From contig NC_085090.1 of assembly GCF_963422355.1 (NCBI RefSeq), positions 1,375,411 through 1,439,410 of the forward strand: a DNA stretch of 64,000 nucleotides. The letters are read 5' to 3'. A program made the position numbers and the translations under genes. Below the pieces are notes generated by a model. The model was given only the letters and a program-made list of their open reading frames with translations, did not search any database and was not told where the DNA came from. Every line of letters begins with the position of its first letter. Position 1 is the first letter of the stretch. Positions 49,203 to 64,000 of this stretch are shown here, in pieces. This DNA is from Corticium candelabrum. Taxonomy: Eukaryota; Porifera; Homoscleromorpha; Homosclerophorida; Plakinidae.

Positions 49203-49584
49203 CCGGCCAGTGTATTCGAATCGAATTAGATGTCCTACTCTCACGACCAGTATTCGAAACAGCCGGACACTGCAATATAAAAAATTGGTTGCAATGTAAG
49301 CTATATAGAGAGAGAGAGTACGCGTAAATGTGAGAAATTAATGGATTTCAGGATAGCAAACAATTAGCCTGTATACGACCGTAAAAAATGAAAATTTAGT
49401 AGCACGCAAGGAGGTAAAAAATGATCAAATTGAATTAACAATATTATAACGCGACTGCATGTACGGCAGGTCTGGTCAGCGCCGGACCATGCAGTATTTC
49501 AATTTTAAATTTCCATCGCGTGCTCAATGCCGGTTAATTCGAGAGGGTATATACTTGACCAATAACTGATTTATTTCCAGGAGC

Positions 49585-49875
49585 TCATCTAACGCCACTC
49601 ATCATAAATGACCGGCAACACTGCTGTCCGTCCATTACATTTACCGACCTTTTCACCAACAACACAGCAGATATAGCTCCAACATGCACAATAATTTCAA
49701 ATTGAATTTTGGTATAGTTTTTACCAATTACACTAACAACACAAACCGTAATTGAGACCACGTTCAACCAATTACACCAAAAGATAAAATCGAACAATGT
49801 AGGGATTACAGCAAATGTAGACATGGTAGGTGCTTTAGAAGTCAGAGAAACTATTTGTACCAGCTGCCAGGCCAC
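49585..49875 (-). other. Hydrophobic small ORF, uncertain
   Basis: A 96-codon frame has two hydrophobic stretches (TFAVIPTLFDFIFWC and VVSITVCVVSVIG) separated by few residues. It has no family resemblance I can name and no promoter cue. AT-rich DNA yields such frames by chance. Confidence 0.15.
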
Positions 49876-50169
49876 GCCACAATGACATGTATGGATTGCC
49901 AGCGTTGAGACCCGGATGTAATATTACGGAAATGGATTTTGTGTTTGCTCTCTTGTGTGTGTGTTGAACTGCTTGACGTTTTTTATGTTCTCCTAGTTTT
50001 TCTTCGTCGGTACACTATGAGAATCATTGTTTTCGTCAGGATATCTCATTTTTGTCGTCCTCATGATGTGAAAGCTGATAACGTTCAATAATACGATGTT
50101 GTGCACTTTCTGGTTTAGTTGTTCGAGGATGTCGTATTCAAAGTTTTACTGTTGCTTTTGAACTTGGTC

Positions 50170-50450
50170 TTTTACGTAACCGACGGCAGTTATTACATCA
50201 TAATTCTTCACGTAACGGTCGGCTACTATTACGTCATAATCGCAAGTCAAGACTATAGCTTTTCTTTCTTTCCTGTGCGGGTGATGTTGAATTAAACACT
50301 GGTCCAGTCAAGTCTTTGCGTGGTTACTGTGTCAAAGGCGTGCGTAAGAATCATGCAATGCTGGGTTTTTGCAACTCATGTCTTACATGGTATCACACTA
50401 CTTGTTTGGACATGCCCGAAACTACTAGTACCTTTTATGTCTAGCTCAGG
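50170..50450 (+). pseudogene. ORF1 start: 2A-like peptide plus PHD-type finger
   Basis: A short Arg/Leu-rich duplicated run (LLRNRRQLLHHN, GRLLLRHNRK) leads into GDVELNTGP at 50280-50306, a degenerate form of the D-x-E-x-N-P-G-P ribosome-skipping motif (Thr in place of Pro). It is followed by CVKGVRKN...GFCNSCLTWYHTTCLDMP, a PHD-like Cys/His cluster. CR1-group LINEs are known to carry N-terminal 2A sequences and PHD-type ORF1 proteins. Stops lie before the motif and near 50440. Confidence 0.65.
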
Positions 50451-50537
50451 AAATGAGTAAATGAGAGTGTTACAGGTGCTGGCGTCCCACAGTTTGAAGA
50501 CTCCTTCTCTAGAGTCTCTAATAATTCACTTGCTGCT

Positions 50538-51270
50538 ATGCCTATTGACAGCAGTGTTCTAAATTGCAGCGATAACATTGATGTTCATGGTTCATTGTTT
50601 TCTAATGTTAGAAAAATATGGGACTCTCGTCGTGGCTACCTTTTGGCTCATTTCAACAATAATGGATTAGTCTCGAAAGTGGATCAGATTCGGCTGTTGC
50701 TGCAGTACTGCTCAGTTGATATTTTAGCACTAGGTGAAACGAAGTTGGATGAATCTATTTGCAGTGGTCTTGTCAGTGTTAGAGGCTACGACCCTAGAGG
50801 TCAGATCGCTCTCGCTATAGTGCTGGAGTGTGTCTATATATTTCTCAGCATCTACGTTGTTCAGAAATTTCTGCTCTTCAATATCATTTCCCAAGTTCTA
50901 GAGAACTGGAAGGTATTTTTGTTGAAGTGGAGTTTTGTCGTGGAAAAAGATCTGTTGTTGGCTGTTTGTATCGTCCACCTTCGGCGTGTTTTATAGATTC
51001 ACGCAGTGCATGTCTTACATCAATAATGCATGCCATCTATGCTGATTTTCCCGCCTGTGATGCTAGCTCTCCTAGGAGATTTAAGTGTTGACTTTTTTAA
51101 TACAAAGAAGGGCCTATTAAGTGATAGTATCAACCTTCTTCAGCTCCGAAATCTACTGGAATCTCCCACTCGCATCACAGCCACTTCTTCTACACTTATT
51201 GATGCTATGCTAGTTACTGCTCCATTGTTTTCACCGAAACTTCATCTTTGGATTCAAATGGATTGAGTGA
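50538..51270 (+). pseudogene. AP endonuclease domain of the CR1-like element
   Basis: Contains VDILALGETKLDES (Asn/Glu motif region), VVGCLYRPPSA, LGDLSVDFFN (G-D-F/L-N/S-x-D), SPTRITATSSTLID and GLSDHNFI (the SDH catalytic end). These are spread over three frames. Confidence 0.8.
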
Positions 51271-51899
51271 TCACAATTTCATTTGTACTATCAGAAGCTC
51301 ACAATGTATGATTCGTCTATCGTTCTCGACGTCAACGTATATATATACAATACGTGTATTACGAAATTTCTAGATGACTTGAATACAGCACCTTGGTCGA
51401 TGATTTCCTCGTTTGAAGATCAGTGGAATAGCTGGAGGTCTATATTCATGCAAATAGTGGATCGTCATTTTCCTATTAAAACACGACGTCAACGATCTCG
51501 ACCTTCATTACCCTGGATGTCGCCCATGCACTATTATTGACTTTATCCGTAAACGAGAATATTGCCGTAGGGCATCAATTTCTCGAAAGAGAACAATTGA
51601 TGAGCGATTAATCTATCAAAAACTCTACAGAGAATTTCGTAATGAAGTAAAGTATGCCCTTCGTGACGCCAAGGCCAAGTTCTTTCGGGAAAAGCTAACA
51701 GCCATGCACAAGTGTCCTTCATCAATCAAATTTTGGGGCGCAATAGAGTTTCTTCTGTTCAGTTACCATCCGTAGCAGCTCTTGGCAGACAATTTAGTTC
51801 AGGAATCGGGACAATTGAGACTGCTGAATTTAATAGCTCTCAGTCGCAGAAGCAATTCCAAGGATCTACTAATCTCGCTATGCCCCGACTATTATACGT

Positions 51900-52676
51900 T
51901 TACTGAGCTGGAGGTCACATGCAATCTACTATCAAAACTTGATGTAAACCAAGCAAGTGGCTGGGATGAAGTAGAAGCAAAATATCTCAAAATTGGTGCA
52001 GCTGCCGTTACTCCCTTTCTTGCGGTAGGTACTCTGCAATACCTCGTTCGCTTCTGGTGAACTTCCTGAAGATTGGAAATGCGCCAAAATTACTCCCGTC
52101 TTTAGATCGGGTGCCCAAAGTGATCCAAAGAATTGTCGGCCTATTTCTCTTTTGCCAGTTGTCTCCAAACTTTTGGAACAGTTCGTCTTTAGCAATCTTA
52201 GTCAGCGCACTCGCTTTTACTAGAATGACAATATGGTTTTCGAAAAGGTGGATCAACCCAGGATGCTGTCAACCCAGGATGCTGTCAACCCAGGATGCTG
52301 TCAGTATCCTAACGGATGACCTACTCGAAGCAAAGATATTCGTCGTTCGGGAGCCGTGCTCCTTGATGTTCAAAAAGCATTTGACACGGTGAATTGTGTA
52401 CTTCTTCGTAAGCTGCATGTGTCTTGGCGGAGTCGATGGCACTCCTCATCGCCCAGGTTTTCTAACTATCTTACCGGCCGCCGACATTTTGTGAAAGTTG
52501 GAGATACTCTCTCTCCAAAGGTCCCTGTTGTACAAGATGTTCAACAAGGTACTAAGCTTGGACCATTATTATTTAATTATTATATCGGGGATCTGCCCTC
52601 CGCTGTCACAAAGGCTTCTCTTATTCTATTTGCGGACGATGCGTGCCTAGATACAAGAGGGAAATCATTTAAATGA
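51900..52676 (+). pseudogene. Reverse transcriptase domain of the CR1-like element
   Basis: Palm and finger motifs in several frames: SGWDEVEAKYLK, LPEDWKCAKITPVF (frame-shifted), LDVQKAFDTVN, VQQGTKLGPLLFNYYI and the catalytic LILFADDACL at ~52620. A 16-bp unit (caacccaggatgctgt) is repeated three times at 52254-52301, an internal slip duplication. Confidence 0.82.
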
Positions 52677-52728
52677 AGTAACTTCGTACAGTTCGATAAA
52701 TTTGCGACAGTTCGATGCTGTCTAACTA

Positions 52729-53372
52729 CTGTAAAGCGGAAATTTAAAATTTTCGCTATTTCCGCGGTTGGGTGAACTTCCGCGAAAATTAATTTCTGTC
52801 AATAGAAAATGGGTGTAATCCCGCGGTATATGTACGCGTGGTCAGCGGACGTCACGCTTCTTCTGGGGCAAAGATGCAAGCGGCTCTTCACTCGTACGTT
52901 GCTGGATCTTCTGAATGTACTGTTTCTCCAATTTGACCTGACTGACTGTACTCTCGATCATTGACAGAATGACCCAGTACACTGCTGAAATGTCTAGCAG
53001 CTCTTATAACTCCATTCTCTGCTGCGTACCGTGCCAATTCGCGACGCTGGGAGGGGCTGTATACATGATTCTCCGTTTTTCGACGTTTCGCGGCTGGAGC
53101 ATGCCGTTCCCTCTGGAGGGGACCTGGATGCACAGGCATTTGCAGCCTTCCCTGCTGACGGGCGCAATCCTGGAATGCCATTGGGTTGAGGTATACACAA
53201 TCGTTTTTCCTCATCCCCCGCTCGTCTCAGCAGCATGACGCGAGATTTCTACCAACACGTAATATAATCACGTGACTTGTTTTCAACCGTGAAACCGCGA
53301 AAATTTGCCCCGCGAAATGGTCTCTGAGAGAGAAAACGCGAAATTTTGCCCCGCGAAAATATCCCTTTACGG
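52729..53372 (-). mobile_element. Small pogo/Tigger-type element inserted in the LINE
   Basis: TA on both sides (52727-52728, 53373-53374), tips CTGTAAAGCGGAAATTT and inverted CCGTAAAGGGATATTTTCG. A minus-strand frame (52888-53214) keeps only the transposase N-terminal HTH (YSPSQRRELARYAAENGVIR, then AARHFSSVLGH). The catalytic domain is absent. LINE sequence resumes on the right. Confidence 0.75.
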
Positions 53373-54149
53373 TATACTCCGTCAAGATTGGTGAAACTTC
53401 ACTCAAACCAACAGACTCGGCAAGATATCTAGGTGTTATATTTGACAAGATCGAAACTGGCGCCCGCAGCTCGCAGGGAGATTGGGATTATAGTATCGTT
53501 GTCATCATCTCCTTGACCACCATTCTCGACTAGCTTTTAGATTATTGCGCTGTACTGCGGGCACAGCGAAGCGGATTCAGAGAATTGAGAAAAAGGTTTT
53601 TGAGAGTACTTTCTGGCCTGAAACCAAGAATCTACTGGAAATATGTCTTCTGTCTTCTCTAAATTTAGTCTCCAATCACATCAGGCCAGACACTCTTTCT
53701 ACCTAGCTAGGTACACTCGCTCACCGGTCTAGACATTCTCTAGCTCCTAGAAAGTGTCAACTGCCGGTATCACTCACTTTGAAAATCATCATTATCACAC
53801 TCGTCTTACTCGATTAGGACTATACATATGCCTAATCCAAACACTGAAGCACTTTGGCAGTCGTCATTCTAACGTGCTCAAAAGTTCTGGAATTCTCTTC
53901 CATGCAGGCTAGAAATAGTCTCTAGGGAGTCTCTGATTTTAGGCAGCTTCTCTACGGAAGTTCTGTTACAGTGTCTAACATATTTAAATCCCTGTGTTCT
54001 AAAATATTAGATAGTCTTTCACTTACTAGTATGTATGTTAGCAATGTATGTTTTTAGATAGCGCTTGGTATGGTACCTGGAAGATCGACCGAGGGTTTTC
54101 CGTAGTAAAAGAAATACAAATACAAATACAATTACAAATACAGCGACTA

Positions 54150-55390
54150 GATACGGGATACGCACGTGGGCTAGTTTGAATATGCTCACTCTGCTGTGAT
54201 TACTTGCGGTTTTTAGTGATGGTGATGTACCTGGTGCGTCACCTGACAACGTGACCTGTCACGGTCCGCCCACGTCACGTAGCATGAAGGATGAATGACG
54301 AACCGTGTACACACTGTACAGTACATTCACGATATCCGGTGGTCGATGATGGCATCATGCGAACGGCTGGTATTGTTCTACTGCAGCCAGCTGATTTGTC
54401 TTGTTGCGTGTAACAAAAACTAGTTAACTAGTGATAACTCCAAGCATGGCCGAGGTGTAGCGTTGCACGCTTCTACAGTGTAGCGCATGCAGGATGTGGC
54501 TCCTAGTTCTAGCTACTGCAATCGAATACGAAATGAAACGGTCAAACAAAATAGTACTAGAACAGATACATATATCTATTAAGCACCACAGTTTAATTAA
54601 CTCACCGTCGCAGAAGCTCCGCAGTTAGACTTCTCCAGTAAAATACGTTCTGACGCCTGGGCTTTAGTACCAGCTCTGACTTCTTGTTACCGGATGCATG
54701 GTAGTCTACGTCACGTGTACATGTAGTAGGACTCTCACGTCAGCGAGGACTTTCCACTGCAACTGCGTCATTCCTTGTTTCCTGAAGCCCACAATACAGG
54801 AAGTGGTGCTGAGAATTCAGTCATTCTGAAGCATCTTCCTGGTAAAGGCCTGCGTTGCTAGCTATAGCAATGCACAAATAGAGACAAGTACTACTCTCTG
54901 TTAGTAACTAACTAACTACGTAGAGTCCTTGCTAGACTAGACAACTGTGATATACTGTAGCGTCTGCACAGACTTCTAGAATGCTGTTGTATTATGTACG
55001 TGTCATTGTGTCTTAGTTAATTAAAATAAAATAAAATAAATTTCATTATTAGATTATTGTTCAGAATTTCTTAGCCAAACTCTCTCTAGTGATGAATCAG
55101 TGGTCTTATCTGATCTTACAAGACAATGACCAAATTTTACGCTATTGTCAGGTGCCTAATTATGGCAAGAAAACTGATGACTGGTGTGTATCAGTAATAT
55201 CTATATAAATATGACAACCAGTAACATGATAATCAATAAAATCTAACTACACAGCAATACATACGAAATATGTCCTCTATTTTGCCAAAAATTAACAGCA
55301 GATGTTCAGAACAATATACCAATGACTGTAACTTGCTCGTGAAATAGCTAGATTGCAAGAAAGCACACTGCAAGCTATATCTCACAGTAC
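54150..55390. other. No gene recognised
   Basis: A minus-strand block with a GTGAGT donor at ~54604-54609 is open upstream (KPRRQNVFYWRSLTAELLRR) but has no ATG or family match. It could be an untranslated first exon of a leftward gene. The rest is featureless. Confidence 0.3.
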
Positions 55391-62150
<6,760 letters not shown>

Positions 62151-64000
62151 CTACTTTCAACAAGCACCGACAAAGCATGATAACTTTAACAAAATGTTAA
62201 AAATCAGATACATGAGTTATAAATTAAGCACAAACAGTTAGCATATCTTTACAAACACATTTAAAGTACATTTGTATGTTATCATTTCTATTAAAACTCG
62301 TGGCTTGCTTGTTCGCAATAATAACTCAAAACATCACAAAACTAGCCAGCTGTTAAATTTATGATCACATGCAAATGCATTTAAAAATTGTTGATTAACA
62401 AGGTCCGTGGGCAACTGGACCATTCAACTTTTTTTGTTATTTTTGTTTCATATTGTTATTGTAATTTTATCATTTGTTTTGTAAATAAATAGCAATTTAA
62501 ATACTCTTAATTTTTTAAGTTTTGAACTTGGTAGTGGATTCAGCTAGTTCTTAGGACTTAACACAACACAACAGAATACAAGGACCACTCTACTTGACTA
62601 CGTATGACACTTGTTAATTTAAAGTAACTGACTAGTTGGATACAATTACATTAGTACACTAAACACTACTAGTTCACTACCTAAATTTTCTTACTACTAC
62701 ACACTGTACATGTCTAATGTCTAATGTCTTCTGAACTATATTTATTAAAGTGAACCTAACCAACTCAACTCACTCCCTGCAGCTGCAAAGTCTAACTGCT
62801 ACGGCAGCCGTAATGATAACAGTCACATGTAGTATCCACTCTCAATTGACTCAACTTACTCCTAACAATGCACTTTTTCAAATCTGACTTCTAGCTAAAG
62901 CCATTAATAAAGTCGTAAGTGGTCAATATAAGAGACTGCAGTAAAAACACAGTGTTGCCATTGGTCATGCACGGAGTGCTGTTCGAATGGAAAAGATGCC
63001 AGCTTAACTTAAGTTGCACATAGACGTCAAGTACTATACATTTCAGGTGGCTGTATGTCCTTGTATACATTTCTTTGTAATTCACATACTACGGAATAAA
63101 CATGCTGCACGTCAAGGGAAAAGCTTCTGTAAATGCGCGAGTAAGAAAATATTTGTAGAGGTTGAAATAATAAAAGTTACAATTTTTTCTGTAGAAGAAA
63201 CAATACGCCACCTCAAAGGTGTATGGTATGGTACTTTACCAGAGTAAACACAGTCTACATGCCTTTCTTGCAAATGGCTATACGACTTGTGTTGGAATGA
63301 AAGACCTGTTTAGACCCCACTGTGTCTAGTGTTTTTGGTCATTCCCATTTTCTATTTTGCGTTGGAAATTGAAGTGAGCGAACTGGCAGTTCGTGTTCAA
63401 GTTGCATGTTTCTAAATATGGCGCATGTGTCACAGTGTGTAACTGCTGCAGCACAAGCGTGCAATGGAAATTCGACATTAAAATATCAAAACTCAATACA
63501 AACTTAAAATTAAATACCAAGTTACTATTAAAAGTCAAAATTAAAACTAAAAATACAAAATTTAAGTTAAAAATTGGAAATTTATAAATATTAAATCTAA
63601 CATTAAGATTAAAACTATATTTAAATTTAAATTTTAAATTATGAAACTTAAAAATAAGAAATTTTAATCACTAACCAAACACAAAATTTAAGATTACAAA
63701 GCAAAATTACAATAACAAATTAGAATAAAATTGCAATCCAAAAAATTGAATGGGACGGTCACCCACTGACTTTTCAAGTCTTTCAATATGTATTTCCTTT
63801 TCCTACTCCTGACACCCTATAATAAGTAGCATCTAAACGTTAACTGTTGTAGCTAAGCATGAACTTTCCACATTCTGTCACTTGCACTGGTGCATTGCTG
63901 CCATCAGGTGCTGCTAGTAGGAAGATACAAAGGCATTTGTGTCTGCAAGATCTTAGGCTGTGTGGCTGCATTTCCACCGCTACTGCAGTGGGCAATATCT
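62151..64000. other. UXT upstream side / right edge, no gene recognised
   Basis: The missing UXT first exon should lie here or beyond. TTYDFINGF at ~62893-62920 (minus) resembles the UXT N-terminal helix but has no usable donor. Nothing else is supported. Confidence 0.35.
63465..63740. repeat. AT-rich degenerate repeat (TTAAA/AAAATTAAA units)
   Basis: About 275 bp of almost pure A/T with recurring AAATT, TTAAA and AAAACTA words, distinct from its flanks. Low-complexity tract. Confidence 0.75.

Larger units (their letters stand above)
50020..54150 (+). mobile_element. CR1-like non-LTR retrotransposon, decayed
   Basis: Order on the plus strand: 2A-like motif and PHD-type finger (ORF1, 50280-50450), apurinic endonuclease (50620-51270), reverse transcriptase (51900-52676), an inserted small DNA transposon (52729-53372), the RT end (YLGVIFDK at ~53430, then thumb remnants to ~53990), and a (ATACAA)n tail to about 54143. 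The 5' boundary is uncertain. Many frameshifts inactivate it. Confidence 0.8.

Noticed and set aside
62890..62925. TTYDFINGF as the UXT first coding exon
   Set aside because: Resembles the N-terminal helix but runs into a stop without a usable GT donor.

Overview
The window reads as animal nuclear DNA, most likely from a sponge or another non-bilaterian marine invertebrate. It is AT-rich and full of microsatellites, foldbacks and transposon debris. It holds spliced genes with phase-consistent GT-AG introns (PINX1, PLK1, UXT) and intronless, locally duplicated class C GPCRs of the metabotropic glutamate receptor type. Sponge is an inference from the receptor expansion and the overall texture; I cannot name a species. 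A run of 200 N lies at 18801-19000.

Layout. Positions 1-8.8 kb hold the minus-strand 5' exons of a PINX1 homologue. Its introns carry a non-LTR 3' fragment (312-1098), a TIR element with subterminal repeats (3101-4188), a TTAA-flanked foldback (6022-6683) and a nested palindrome (6900-8490). A 169-bp divergent promoter (8809-8977) separates PINX1 from a plus-strand PLK1 homologue. Only three PLK1 exons are visible (8978-13561), and its second intron holds a 1.15-kb foldback. Positions 14-23 kb are a transposon graveyard: a Tigger/pogo-type element, a zinc-finger non-LTR element cut by the gap, a tRNA-type SINE, a (CA)97 tract, a Ty3/gypsy integrase end and ~120-bp tandem repeats. Between 23.5 and 26.0 kb are exon-like pieces with a decayed death domain and one ankyrin-like repeat.

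Positions 26.5-49.2 kb hold two intronless mGluR-like receptors on the minus strand (26520-29303 and 46437-49202). Between them sit a decayed but cleanly bounded gypsy element (33231-37559, LTRs, iMet primer site, CATC duplication) and an apparently intact hAT element (40318-43595, 863-aa transposase). Positions 50-54.1 kb are a CR1-like LINE with a 2A-like motif and a PHD-type finger, interrupted by a small pogo-type element (52729-53372). Positions 55.4-62.2 kb are five exons of a minus-strand UXT (prefoldin-like) gene. Its long intron carries three tRNA-derived SINEs and two foldbacks. The right edge is AT-rich with no recognised gene.

How the genes relate: PINX1 (telomerase/rRNA-processing factor) and PLK1 (mitotic kinase) share a promoter with CCAAT boxes and CHR-like TTTGAA motifs, which suggests co-expression in cycling cells. 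The two receptors are paralogues by local duplication and were pushed apart by transposon insertion. UXT is an independent housekeeping gene. All homology calls rest on motif recognition by eye and on splice-site and phase consistency; no database search was run.
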